DNA from: Mucilaginibacter gossypii
GTDB taxonomy: Bacteria > Bacteroidota > Bacteroidia > Sphingobacteriales > Sphingobacteriaceae
Length of the DNA stretch: 64,000 nucleotides
Assembly (NCBI RefSeq): GCF_900100945.1
Contig: NZ_FNCG01000018.1
Location: 62,001 to 126,000, forward strand
Direction: 5' to 3'
Below are positions 48,628 through 56,898 of this stretch, piece by piece. The notes under the pieces were generated by a model. The model saw only the letters and a list, made by a program, of their open reading frames with translations, was not told the origin of the DNA and did no database searches. How positions within the stretch are numbered: the stretch's first letter is position 1; the number at the start of each line of letters is the position of its first letter. Both the position numbers and the translations under genes were made by a program.

Positions 48628-49449
48628 TTATTTCAGGAAAGCTATTACAGCTTTTGAAAATTCGGGAGTGCGGCTGGCGCTGTTATGATCGCCCGGAACG
48701 TGAACCAGCTTTGAGCCGGGAATGAGTTTATGAAGAGCAACCTCGTCGCCGTTATCATGATCTTCGGTCCCATCTATGAGCAGTACCGGGATTTTCACCT
48801 TAGCTAACTCCTGTTTGCTGGTTGATGGCTGCCACTTTTGCTGATAGGCTAAAGCAAGTTCATCAAAAGGGTTACTGTGGATATAATTGATCATCCCATC
48901 AACATCATGAAAGCTGGTATCGCCCATTAAAGCCTTATAAGCATGAATCCTTCGCGGCCATTCGGGGTTAGTGTAAGCATCGCCCATACCACCCATTACC
49001 GCCTTTTGAACCCGTTTATCCAGCACAAACACGCGCGAAGTAATGATCGATCCGCGGGAGTATCCAACAACATCATATCGTTTCAGCCCCAGGCTTGTAG
49101 CCAGGCCCATAATGTCTTTAGCTTCGGCATCGTTAGCATAACCCGCATCATCGTGGGGCTTGTCCGACCGTCCGTTGCCCCTCTGATCCAGTATAATCAC
49201 CTTATAACCAGCCGTTAACATATCATTATAAAGCTTTCCTTTTTTCCAGCCTTCGCCCGTGCCCGAAAAACCATGTACCAGTATCACCGGGAAGCCATCG
49301 CCTTTCGCTTCATAATGGATTTTAACACCATCAAACGAGGTATAATAGCTGCCCGGAGCAGTAACCGGCTGCGCTAATACACAATTGCCGGTAATCAGCA
49401 TAAAAATTAACAGAGCTAAACTTGCCGATAGTTTTTTGATAACAAGCAT
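48628..49449 (-). CDS. alpha/beta hydrolase, exported
   Basis: 273 residues with a signal peptide (to about residue 26, CVLAQP). Alpha/beta hydrolase fold: oxyanion-loop VHGFSGTGEGW, nucleophile elbow GYSRGS (Ser), acid in LIDGTEDHD and catalytic His in PGDHNSA. The C-terminal AVIAFLK closes the core. Substrate unknown. It begins 4 nt after the stop of the GntP-type transporter and is therefore in the same operon, so an ester or lactone of a sugar acid is a reasonable guess, but only a guess. Confidence 0.85.
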   Translation of the reverse strand: MLVIKKLSASLALLIFMLITGNCVLAQPVTAPGSYYTSFDGVKIHYEAKGDGFPVILVHGFSGTGEGWKKGKLYNDMLTAGYKVIILDQRGNGRSDKPHDDAGYANDAEAKDIMGLATSLGLKRYDVVGYSRGSIITSRVFVLDKRVQKAVMGGMGDAYTNPEWPRRIHAYKALMGDTSFHDVDGMINYIHSNPFDELALAYQQKWQPSTSKQELAKVKIPVLLIDGTEDHDNGDEVALHKLIPGSKLVHVPGDHNSASRTPEFSKAVIAFLK

Positions 49450-49453
49450 ATTT

Positions 49454-50770
49454 TTATTTAATAAACAGATTAATAACGGTTACCCCCACAAGCCCTATAA
49501 CAGAAACAAGCGTTTCCATTAATGACCATGATTTTATAGTATCCTTAATACTTAAATTAAAATACTCTTTATACAACCAAAAACCCGAGTCGTTTACGTG
49601 CGAAAATGCCAGGCTCCCGGCCCCGATAGATAATACCATTAAATTGGGATTAATATGATTTTGCAAAACCAGCGGCGCAACAATGCCTGCAGCTGTTAGT
49701 CCGGCAACTGTTGCCGAGCCCAAACTAACGCGGATAATAGCGGCTATCACCCAGCCTAATAACAACGGCGGCAAATTGAACGATTGCAGTTGCGATGCTA
49801 TCTGGCCGCTTACACCGCTGGCGGTTAAAACCTCTTTAAAGGCGCCCGATCCTGCTATGATCAATAATATCAAGGCCACATCCTTCACGGCATCGGTAAA
49901 ATTGCCCGCAAGCTGGCCCATGCTTTTACCTTGTTTTATACCTAAAGTATAAGTGGCAACCATAAGCGCTATCAGCATAACAATTGAAGGATCGCCAAGA
50001 AATGTGATAAACTTTGCTACACCCGGATCCTGTATGTTAAGGTATGGAAAAAATGCGGTAAGCATTAAAAGCAAAACCGGCAATAAAGCCGTAAAAAAGC
50101 TATTGAACGCGCCGGGCAGCTTTTCGGCAGGTAACTCTTCAGCCCTGAAAGTAGCCAGCGGCTCCGACGGGATTTTTTTAAGAAATTGTGCAAACACCGG
50201 CCCCGCCAGTATAATAGCCGGAATAGCTATCATAAGTCCGTAAATAAAGGTAGTTGCCATATTAGCGTGAAATAAAGCCACTAATGCCGATGGCGACGGG
50301 TGCGGGGGCAAAAAACCATGCGTTACCGACAGCGAAGCCAGCATGGGTAAGCCTATATACACAGCCGGCAGTTTATACTTGTAAACCACCGAGAATATAA
50401 GCGGTACCATCAGCACGAAGCCAATACCATAAAACAGCGGAATGCCTATAATAAACCCAGCTGCAACCAGCGCCCATTGAATATATTTTTCGCCTACGGC
50501 GGCAACAAGTACACTCGCTATTTTTTGCGCGGCCCCGCTCACAGCAACCAGCTTTCCAAGCATAGCGCCCAGGCAAATAATGATGAGCAGCTGACCTAAA
50601 ATATCACCCATGCCTTTTTGAACGGAAGCGGTTACCTTATTAATGGGTATGCCTAATAACAAACCTGCAATTATCGAAACAATGAGAAAGGCAATAAAAG
50701 GGTTTATTTTTACCAGGCTCACCAGCAAAACCAGTAAAACAATACAAAAAAAGATAGTTAACAGTACCAT
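49454..50770 (-). CDS. GntP-family gluconate:H+ symporter
   Basis: 438 residues from the ATG at 50770 (MVLLTIFFCIVLLVLL), which matches the size and start of GntP proteins; the longer frame to 50902 adds a non-hydrophobic leader. About twelve hydrophobic segments, with the family segments INPFIAFLIVSIIAGLLLGIP near the start and GFLPPHPSPSA and SLGSATVAGLTAAGIV later. GntP proteins import gluconate and related sugar acids. The alpha/beta hydrolase follows 4 nt later. Confidence 0.85.
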   Translation of the reverse strand: MVLLTIFFCIVLLVLLVSLVKINPFIAFLIVSIIAGLLLGIPINKVTASVQKGMGDILGQLLIIICLGAMLGKLVAVSGAAQKIASVLVAAVGEKYIQWALVAAGFIIGIPLFYGIGFVLMVPLIFSVVYKYKLPAVYIGLPMLASLSVTHGFLPPHPSPSALVALFHANMATTFIYGLMIAIPAIILAGPVFAQFLKKIPSEPLATFRAEELPAEKLPGAFNSFFTALLPVLLLMLTAFFPYLNIQDPGVAKFITFLGDPSIVMLIALMVATYTLGIKQGKSMGQLAGNFTDAVKDVALILLIIAGSGAFKEVLTASGVSGQIASQLQSFNLPPLLLGWVIAAIIRVSLGSATVAGLTAAGIVAPLVLQNHINPNLMVLSIGAGSLAFSHVNDSGFWLYKEYFNLSIKDTIKSWSLMETLVSVIGLVGVTVINLFIK

Positions 50771-51138
50771 TAAGTTATAGGTTATGTGTGGCCAGCGGGC
50801 GTGCAACCTCAGTATAGGGCACCTGCTGATGCCAACTAAAGTAATAACAAAATTTGAGTTTAGGGTTTTTATATGGTAAAAGCTTTGATAACCCGGCCTC
50901 AATAATCAATAAGCCTTTTAATTTTGTCATTTGTACTTGAAAAACAAGCAGTTTGTGTAACTAACATACAACATGTTGCTATTTATAGCATTGTTTTATT
51001 AATTTTATAAAAAATAGTTTTAATTTTGCGTTAAAGTTTTATCCGATTAAGATTAACCCAAACCGCTATTTTACAGGATACTGTAATTTTAACACATACT
51101 TTAATACCTTTTCGGCATTTATTTCTTTAACTTTTATT
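50771..51138. other. intergenic control region before the first receiver protein
   Basis: Mostly A+T-rich. TAATTTTG at 51021-51028 fits the -7 consensus but leaves a 110-nt leader before 51139. Nothing else defined. Confidence 0.35.
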
Positions 51139-51495
51139 ATGGTAAAGCGTATTTTAGTATTAGACGACAATCAAGACATACTTGATATTGTGCATGAAAC
51201 CCTTACTTATGAACAATTTGAAGTTAAAAGTACATCAATAAGCACCGATGTGCTTCCGTTAATTGAGAGTTTTGAACCGGACCTTGTTATACTTGATTAC
51301 CGGGTAGCGGGTACCAATGGCGGCGAAATTTGCCGAAACATAAAAGTACATCCTAAATTTGGCAATACTCCTGTTATTATATTCTCGGCCTATGTGAACA
51401 ATGAAAATGAGCTCATCGGCTACGGGTGCGACGCAATAATCAACAAACCATTTGATTTGACCGAACTTGTTGAAAAGGTTAATAACCTGCTTTAA
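51139..51495 (+). CDS. stand-alone response-regulator receiver protein 1
   Basis: 118 residues, a single receiver domain with no output domain. Acidic pocket Asp9-Asp10, phospho-acceptor Asp53 in LVILDYR, switch Ser83 in IFSAY and Lys103 in NKPF are all present. It probably acts by phosphorylation-dependent protein contacts, as in phosphorelays, or on a hybrid kinase. It is the first of two such proteins in a 1.8-kb block with two zinc-ribbon microproteins between them. Confidence 0.85.
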   Translation: MVKRILVLDDNQDILDIVHETLTYEQFEVKSTSISTDVLPLIESFEPDLVILDYRVAGTNGGEICRNIKVHPKFGNTPVIIFSAYVNNENELIGYGCDAIINKPFDLTELVEKVNNLL

Positions 51496-51694
51496 AAACG
51501 TAATCTCAACCTCAGCGGTCAATTTACCTCCCTCTTGCACTATCCATTTAACCTTTATTTCATTTTTTTCTTCTGCTAAACCGGGATAATAATTATAAAA
51601 AAAGCAAAGAAAGCGCTTTAAAGCATTCAACATTACAAATACAGCATATTTTCAAGGTATAAATTGACTAATTATCAATACTTAAAGAGCATGA

Positions 51695-51723
51695 TTGAAA
51701 TATTGGTAATTATTTTAACTTTG
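51695..51723 (+). promoter_or_regulatory. promoter of zinc-ribbon microprotein 1
   Basis: TTG at 51695-51697 and TAACTTTG at 51716-51723, separated by 18 bp. The start codon is 56 nt downstream. Confidence 0.5.
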
Positions 51724-51778
51724 TTTTATAGGTTAAAGCAAAATAATTAATTAAATACAATAAGCCCCTGATTGTATT

Positions 51779-51964
51779 ATGGTACTATCAATAAATCAAC
51801 ACGAGAAAACAGAAGTAAAAAAGGCACCGGTATGCCCAAGGTGTAAATCAGAGCTTGATAACCGTGTGCCCAGAGGCTTTTTTGTGAAAAAAGTTTTGTT
51901 TTTTCTCCCTTTAAAGAGGTACATGTGCTTCAAATGCCAACGCAAGAGATACGTATTACGATAA
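51779..51964 (+). CDS. zinc-ribbon microprotein 1
   Basis: 61 residues. Two CxxC knuckles: CPRC (residues 19-22) and CFKC (about 50-53), separated by a hydrophobic/basic stretch RGFFVKKVLFFLPLKRY. The same layout recurs in the protein encoded just downstream, so the pair arose by duplication. The central stretch looks like an amphipathic or membrane-associated hairpin. Function unknown; binding of zinc is an inference from the Cys pattern. Confidence 0.6.
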   Translation: MVLSINQHEKTEVKKAPVCPRCKSELDNRVPRGFFVKKVLFFLPLKRYMCFKCQRKRYVLR

Positions 51965-52071
51965 TTTATTTCATAAAAAGAAATCAACACTTACTTAAAA
52001 GTACTTTTCCTTCCTTTTCTTCTTCACCATAATATAGATATTGTATTTTGGCTGCCTGTTATTTTAAGTTT

Positions 52072-52245
52072 GTGGAAGAAAACGAAGCCAAGTCAAAGAA
52101 AAGATATTATTGTTCAAAATGCGGAGCCCCTTACCACTTCCAGATGCGAAGGAGTTGGTTTTTGAAAAACGTCCTGTTTTTTATACCAGTTAGGAAATAT
52201 TTTTGCGCAAAGTGCAAAAAATCGGCTCACGTTTTCATCAAATAA
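52072..52245 (+). CDS. zinc-ribbon microprotein 2
   Basis: About 57 residues from GTG at 52072; a TTG at 52048 would add eight residues. CSKC and CAKC knuckles surround RRSWFLKNVLFFIPVRKYF, clearly paralogous to microprotein 1. Start choice is uncertain: I prefer GTG because the added N-terminal residues from TTG have no match in the paralogue. Confidence 0.55.
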   Translation: MEENEAKSKKRYYCSKCGAPYHFQMRRSWFLKNVLFFIPVRKYFCAKCKKSAHVFIK

Positions 52246-52559
52246 TTTTCAATTAATCAATTTCTTCGGTGTATTGATACCCTGTTATTACCAGTAAATG
52301 CAGATAATCTGCGTTTGCACTCCTCTTATACTGTTATTTTAAAGCCCCGACCTTATTTGTATACAAAAATATAATCGTTGTATATGTTATAAATACAGAA
52401 TTACAGAGTATTCCCATATAAAGCCGTATAAACTACAAATTTGGATTAAGATAGTTAAGCATAATACTTGGTATAAAAATTGCTGTAATTTTCCTGATAT
52501 TGTATAAAGCCATATCGCCATTGACTTTTTTGCTGATACATTTTTTTAACAGATTACCT
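52246..52559. other. intergenic region
   Basis: About 310 A+T-rich nt before the second receiver gene. No promoter match good enough to call, no repeat seen. Confidence 0.35.
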
Positions 52560-52925
52560 ATGCGACGGATATTAGCGGTGGACGACGACAAAGATATTTT
52601 AGAAATCATAAAATATATACTGGAAGATTCAGGCTACGAGGTTGATACCTTAACTGAAGGCAAAAATTTGTTTGACCGGATAAAGCAACATGAACCCGAT
52701 TTGATTTTGCTTGACATTATGCTCGGCAATTTAGATGGCCGTGAACTTTGCAAGACCCTTAAAAACCAACAGGAAACCAAAAACATCCCTGTTATATTAA
52801 TTTCGGCAAGCCATAATCCGGGTATGCTCAGCCAAGCCGGTTCGCCTGATGATTTTATAGCCAAACCCTTTGATATTGATGTTTTGCTGAATAGTATAAA
52901 CAGACAATTAAGAAATGCTGCCTGA
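52560..52925 (+). CDS. stand-alone response-regulator receiver protein 2
   Basis: 121 residues from ATG at 52560 (MRRILAVDDDKDIL); the longer frame from TTG at 52500 adds a hydrophobic leader that does not belong to a receiver. Pocket Asp8-Asp9, phospho-acceptor Asp52 in LILLDIML, Ser82 and Lys102 are present. No output domain. Only moderately similar to receiver 1, so the two probably take part in different phosphotransfer pairs. Confidence 0.85.
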   Translation: MRRILAVDDDKDILEIIKYILEDSGYEVDTLTEGKNLFDRIKQHEPDLILLDIMLGNLDGRELCKTLKNQQETKNIPVILISASHNPGMLSQAGSPDDFIAKPFDIDVLLNSINRQLRNAA

Positions 52926-53004
52926 TATACTGGACATGTCCCCGCAAAAAAAACGGAGCAGGCAAATATTGGCCTACCCCGTCAAATCAAAACAAAACTA
53001 AAAA

Positions 53005-53376
53005 CTAAGCATTTATAGTAAATGCATTTTCCCGTTTAGCACGATTACGCAGCTTAAAGAAAATGACAAGGTTTAGGAAATGCATACCGCCCAATATTAA
53101 AATTATCCAGCCCACTTTATAACTCAGTACTTCAACCACTACCTGCATATTTGCAATACTGCCATACTCCTTTAAGGCCAGGCTCATATAGCCTATATTT
53201 ACCAGGTAAAAGCCTACTACAAGCAGCTTGTTCACAGAATCGGCAAGTTCACTATTGCCGTGAAAAATATCCACTAAAAATATACGCCCGTTTTTAAACA
53301 GCACTTTGGCAACCCATACTGTTAATGCTATGCTTGCCAACAGGTAAATGACATAGGTTAAAATAAAGTAGTTCAT
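53005..53376 (-). CDS. small membrane protein of unknown function
   Basis: 123 residues with three hydrophobic segments (about 3-24, 48-66 and 86-106) and a basic C-terminus (KLRNRAKREN). It begins 72 nt after the GbsR-like regulator gene on the same strand, so the regulator probably controls it. Confidence 0.6.
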   Translation of the reverse strand: MNYFILTYVIYLLASIALTVWVAKVLFKNGRIFLVDIFHGNSELADSVNKLLVVGFYLVNIGYMSLALKEYGSIANMQVVVEVLSYKVGWIILILGGMHFLNLVIFFKLRNRAKRENAFTINA

Positions 53377-53448
53377 GATACAAAGATTTAGTTATTATTA
53401 ATTATTTAGAATTTTCAGTAAAAATTGAAAATTTTTTTGTAAAAAAAT

Positions 53449-53955
53449 TTATTTAAACACTTTCAATATCGAACCAAAAAACCAGTTCTCTTCGGCCTTG
53501 AGCATGGTATCAAGTGTTTTGTTCACGTTATTAGCCAGCTTATTTATATCAGTAACCGTGGTTTTAAATGTTTTATAAGCCGGATCTTTTGTATCGCCAT
53601 CCACCTCAGCCAGTTGATCAAGTATTTTAATGATTGGTGTAAGCTCGCGCTTTTTACGTTCTTCGGCAACACAGCGGGCTATAGTCCATACATCTTTTTC
53701 GGCGTAAAAAAACTCCTTACGCTCGCCGGTTTTATGCCGCTTTTCAACCAAACCCCAATCAATGAGGTCGCGCAGGGTCATATTGGCATTACCGCGTGAT
53801 ATGCTTAATTCGGCCATCACTTCTTCAGTGGTCAAAGCTTCTGGCGAGATCATCAGCAAAGCATGTACCTGGGCCATGGTACGGTTAATCCCCCACTCCG
53901 ACCCCAGCTTACCCCAGGCCTCAATGAACTTTAACTTTGCCTCTGCCAATTCCAT
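53449..53955 (-). CDS. GbsR/MarR-type transcriptional regulator
   Basis: 168 residues from the ATG at 53955 (MELAEAKLKFIEAWGKLGSEWGINRTMAQVHALL). Winged helix with recognition region LTTEEVMAELSISRGNANMTLRDLIDWGLVEKRHKTGERKEFFYAE. The family includes choline-responsive GbsR and other MarR-like repressors. A -7 element lies 4 nt upstream, which rules out the TTG at 53961 as start. Heptamer repeats sit further upstream. Likely target: the downstream membrane-protein gene. Confidence 0.85.
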   Translation of the reverse strand: MELAEAKLKFIEAWGKLGSEWGINRTMAQVHALLMISPEALTTEEVMAELSISRGNANMTLRDLIDWGLVEKRHKTGERKEFFYAEKDVWTIARCVAEERKKRELTPIIKILDQLAEVDGDTKDPAYKTFKTTVTDINKLANNVNKTLDTMLKAEENWFFGSILKVFK

Positions 53956-53958
53956 GCA

Positions 53959-53988
53959 CAAATATAAACAAGTTTTTAAACTTTCAAA
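53959..53988 (-). promoter_or_regulatory. promoter of the GbsR/MarR-type gene
   Basis: TATATTTG (53966-53959) on the minus strand, with TTG (53987-53985) 18 bp upstream inside TTTTTG. The -7 element ends 3 nt before the start codon, so the mRNA is nearly leaderless. Confidence 0.55.
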
Positions 53989-54004
53989 AAAAAATGAAAA
54001 TTTA

Positions 54005-54072
54005 GGTTAGAGGTTAGAGGTTAGAGGTTAGAGGTTAGAGGTTAGAGGTTAGAGGTTAGAGGTTAGAGGTTA
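54005..54072. repeat. heptamer tandem array (GGTTAGA), 9.7 copies
   Basis: Nine perfect GGTTAGA units plus five bases. It lies about 17 nt beyond the -33 element of the GbsR-type gene, so it occupies the upstream-activator position of that promoter. Arrays of this kind gain and lose units by slippage. Confidence 0.9.
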
Positions 54073-54212
54073 ATGCGCTTTCACTTGCTTTGTTTTAAAA
54101 TGTAAAATAAATATGCACCACATTCTGTACGTGCAAACACAGCTGTAGCAAAGGAGCCAACGGTTTGTAAAGCACTCCGTTTACCGAAACAGCCCGCCAA
54201 CGTGGTATTAAA

Positions 54213-54878
54213 TTACTTCACAACAGCTATAGCCATGCCATCATGCTCCTTGGTTCCTACTGTTTGGATAATGGTGGCTGTTACCTGTTGGTTGGCGGCA
54301 AGCGCTTTATTAAAACGCTGCACCCCGCTAACGCGCTCATCATCACAGTTATCATCAAGTACTCTACCTTCGCGGATTACATTATCTGCAACAATAAGGG
54401 TACCGGGCCTGGAAAGTTTAAGCGCCCATTCAAAATATTCGGTATAAGGTAGCTTATCGGCATCAATAAAGATCATATCAAACGGGCCTTCATCATCGGC
54501 CTCAAGGGTTGCGAGGCTCTCCATTGCCTTGCCTACTTTAATTTCAACCACAGGGTCCAAACCGGCGTTGATGATATTCCGGCGGGCAACATCAGCATAA
54601 GCCTGTTCCAGTTCAAGCGTAACGAGCTGTCCATCGGCAGGCAGCGCGCGGGCCAGCCAAATGGTACTGTAACCGCCAAGCGTACCTATTTCCAGGATCT
54701 TTTTCGCACCACATAAATGGGCCAGTACCTGTAAAAACTTACCCTGGTTAGCCGACACATTGATGCCCGGAATACCGGCATCCTCCATTGATTTCAAAGT
54801 ACCTTTCAGCACCGCGTCTTCATCCTCAAACAAATTACCTATATACTGATCAACCGATTCAAAAAGTGAAGTATCCAT
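54213..54878 (-). CDS. family 3 O-methyltransferase
   Basis: 221 residues. SAM-binding LEIGTLGGYSTIWLARALP, followed by VTLELEQAYADVARRNI and the catalytic/metal segment MIFIDADKLPYTEYFEWALKL with LIVADNVIREGRV. This is the catechol-O-methyltransferase-like family 3 with divalent-metal-dependent chemistry; the acceptor is unknown. The gene is convergent with no close partner. Confidence 0.85.
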   Translation of the reverse strand: MDTSLFESVDQYIGNLFEDEDAVLKGTLKSMEDAGIPGINVSANQGKFLQVLAHLCGAKKILEIGTLGGYSTIWLARALPADGQLVTLELEQAYADVARRNIINAGLDPVVEIKVGKAMESLATLEADDEGPFDMIFIDADKLPYTEYFEWALKLSRPGTLIVADNVIREGRVLDDNCDDERVSGVQRFNKALAANQQVTATIIQTVGTKEHDGMAIAVVK

Positions 54879-54915
54879 AACGCAAATTTTTTATTATGAT
54901 AAAATTAAACACGAA

Positions 54916-54945
54916 CTAAAAGCAAAACGCACAAAGCCTAAAGCT
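54916..54945. repeat. 30-nt dispersed repeat, copy 1
   Basis: CTAAAAGCAAAACGCACAAA then GCCTAAAGCT. The second copy at 59667-59696 differs at one base. Confidence 0.7.
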
Positions 54946-55167
54946 AATGAACTGGTTTAAATTTAAATTGCTATATGTGAAATTAATAGTTTTATAAACC
55001 TGTTTGCCGAAAACACCTTGCCTCTTGCCACGCTCAATTGAAACTTTTATACCGTAAATTTTACATGGGTTAACCGGCAGGCTCCTGGTCAGTATCGCCA
55101 GGCCGGTGTTATCAGCTAATAATTACCGAATATTGATTGTATAATTTAGATTGCTGATATTGCCTGA

Positions 55168-55965
55168 GTGGAAAATGTTAAAATTGTCACCATAAATACA
55201 TGGAAATGTGATGGTGAGTATCGGGTGCGCATGGGCATACTTGCCAAACAACTTAAACAATTAAAACCTCATGTTATAGCTTGCCAGGAATGTTTTTACA
55301 GTGAAGAAGCAAATGCTGATACCCTGAAATTTTTGGCTGCCGAATTAAATATGCACTATTGTTTTTTACCCGGCCGATCAAAAAAAAGACGGTTTGAAGG
55401 GAGTATGGTCAACAGTACATCGGGCCTGGGCATATTATCAGTTTACCCGGTTACCGAAACCGGGAGTTTTGATTTACCTGTAGTAGCCGAAGATAACGAC
55501 CGCAAAGCTTTCCGGGTAAACGTAAACCTGCCATCGGGAAAAACAGTTACTGTTACCACTACCCATCTTACACACCTGGGCCAGCATAAAGGCCTAAGAA
55601 AAGCCCAGGCCGAAGCCCTTGCGGGTTTTGTTATTGAGGAAACCCCAAAACCATACCACATTGTTTGCGGCGACTTTAATGCTACACCCGATTCGGAAGC
55701 GGTTATGGCTTTCCGGGAATTATCTAAAGCTGCTGACTGTTATACCGAAGGTAATGGTACAGAACCGAGATACAGCCTTACAGACGCCTATTACAAAGCC
55801 AACAAACAGGTATGTGTTGATCAGATTTTCACTTTGCCTTTCCCTGATACGGATAATTATCCGCGGTTTATCGATTCGGCAGTGGTATTAAACGTGCCTG
55901 ATGAAGAAACCGGCTTGTACCCGAGCGATCATTTCGGCATCACCACAACACTTGTAATAAATTGA
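55168..55965 (+). CDS. endonuclease/exonuclease/phosphatase (EEP) family protein
   Basis: 265 residues, GTG start at 55168 (MENVKIVTINTW). EEP motifs: NTWKCDGEYRVR, CQECF (Glu), HLTHLGQHKGLR, CGDFNATPDSE (Asp/Asn catalytic pair) and PSDHFGI (Asp-His). This superfamily hydrolyses phosphodiesters in nucleic acids, lipids or sugar phosphates. No signal peptide. It precedes the PhnN-type gene by 89 nt on the same strand. Confidence 0.8.
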   Translation: MENVKIVTINTWKCDGEYRVRMGILAKQLKQLKPHVIACQECFYSEEANADTLKFLAAELNMHYCFLPGRSKKRRFEGSMVNSTSGLGILSVYPVTETGSFDLPVVAEDNDRKAFRVNVNLPSGKTVTVTTTHLTHLGQHKGLRKAQAEALAGFVIEETPKPYHIVCGDFNATPDSEAVMAFRELSKAADCYTEGNGTEPRYSLTDAYYKANKQVCVDQIFTLPFPDTDNYPRFIDSAVVLNVPDEETGLYPSDHFGITTTLVIN

Positions 55966-56054
55966 CTATAAACAACCTGCCGTCAATCGGTAATTTTACC
56001 ATCCAAAATATAGCGGTTCAAACAATCCGCTCTTTTCATCCATAAAAAACCACC

Positions 56055-56612
56055 ATGAGCAAGCTATTTTATGTTATTGGCGCATCCGGAGCAGGCAAAG
56101 ACACCTTGATGAATTACGCCCGCAAGCAAATTAACGGATCGGAAAATGTGGTATTTGCACACCGGTATATTACCCGTCCGCCATTTTCTGGCAATGAGAA
56201 CCACGTTAGCTTAACCAATGAGGAATTTGCATTAAGAAGCAAAGCCGGGATGTTTGCTTTAAGCTGGGGCAGCCACGATAAATACTATGGCATAGGCCAG
56301 GAAATAAACAACTGGCTTAATAAAGGCTTTAATGTGGTGGTTAACGGATCGCGCGAATACCTGCCCGTTGCACAGCGGCTCTACCCCGATCTGATAGTAA
56401 TACTAGTAACTGCGAGTCCCGAAGCTATTGCAAGTCGCCTGGTTGGGCGCGGACGGGAAAACACTGAAGAAATAGCCAATCGTATAGCCCGCACTGCCGA
56501 ACTCAACACCAATCTCGAAAACTGCATCGAAATACAGAATGACGGTGCTATTGAACTTGCCGGGAACGAACTGGTAAACCTGGTCTCGGTAACGGAAAAA
56601 CAACTGGCTTAA
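56055..56612 (+). CDS. phnN: ribose 1,5-bisphosphate phosphokinase (PhnN) family protein
   Basis: 185 residues. P-loop GASGAGKDTLM at residues 9-19, AHRYITRPP, then SWGSHDKYYGIGQEI and LVGRGRENTEEI, which follow the PhnN/guanylate-kinase-like pattern. PhnN makes PRPP from ribose 1,5-bisphosphate and usually belongs to the phosphonate C-P lyase locus; no phn genes are nearby. A stand-alone PhnN may serve PRPP salvage. A 72-residue gene follows directly. Confidence 0.75.
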   Translation: MSKLFYVIGASGAGKDTLMNYARKQINGSENVVFAHRYITRPPFSGNENHVSLTNEEFALRSKAGMFALSWGSHDKYYGIGQEINNWLNKGFNVVVNGSREYLPVAQRLYPDLIVILVTASPEAIASRLVGRGRENTEEIANRIARTAELNTNLENCIEIQNDGAIELAGNELVNLVSVTEKQLA

Positions 56613-56630
56613 ACCTGCTTTCAATATGTG

Positions 56631-56849
56631 ATGAAAACTATTGATGGTTCAATACACCGAAAGATTACTGAGCTGGCAATTGCAGTAGATATTTTAGTTT
56701 TTTTGAAGGCGAACCGTGAAATACTTAAATATACTGATAAAGGGGTATTTCAAGGAGATGATATTAAAGCTATTTTTGAAAAATACTTAGAAAAGTATTT
56801 AAATATCGAACCTAAACCCTATCAATATAAATTAGCCATCTGCCCTTAA
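56631..56849 (+). CDS. hypothetical small protein after phnN
   Basis: 72 residues from ATG at 56631 (MKTIDGSIHRKITELAI); an in-frame GTG lies one codon upstream. Composition is Lys/Ile-rich with a helical pattern (DIKAIFEKYLEKYL). It starts 18 nt after the phnN stop. No family recognised. Confidence 0.45.
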   Translation: MKTIDGSIHRKITELAIAVDILVFLKANREILKYTDKGVFQGDDIKAIFEKYLEKYLNIEPKPYQYKLAICP

Positions 56850-56872
56850 CAGCAAATGGCTTTTTTATTTAT
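56838..56872 (+). terminator. probable terminator of the phnN unit
   Basis: GCCAT and ATGGC arms (in CCATCTGCCC...GCAAATGGC) followed by TTTTTTAT. The stem is short with a 13-nt loop, so support is moderate. Confidence 0.4.
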
Positions 56873-56898
56873 ATAAAAATCTCAAATATTGTTGCAAG

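Noticed and set aside
54005..54072. CRISPR array
   Set aside because: Units are 7-nt tandem repeats without spacers and no cas genes are present.
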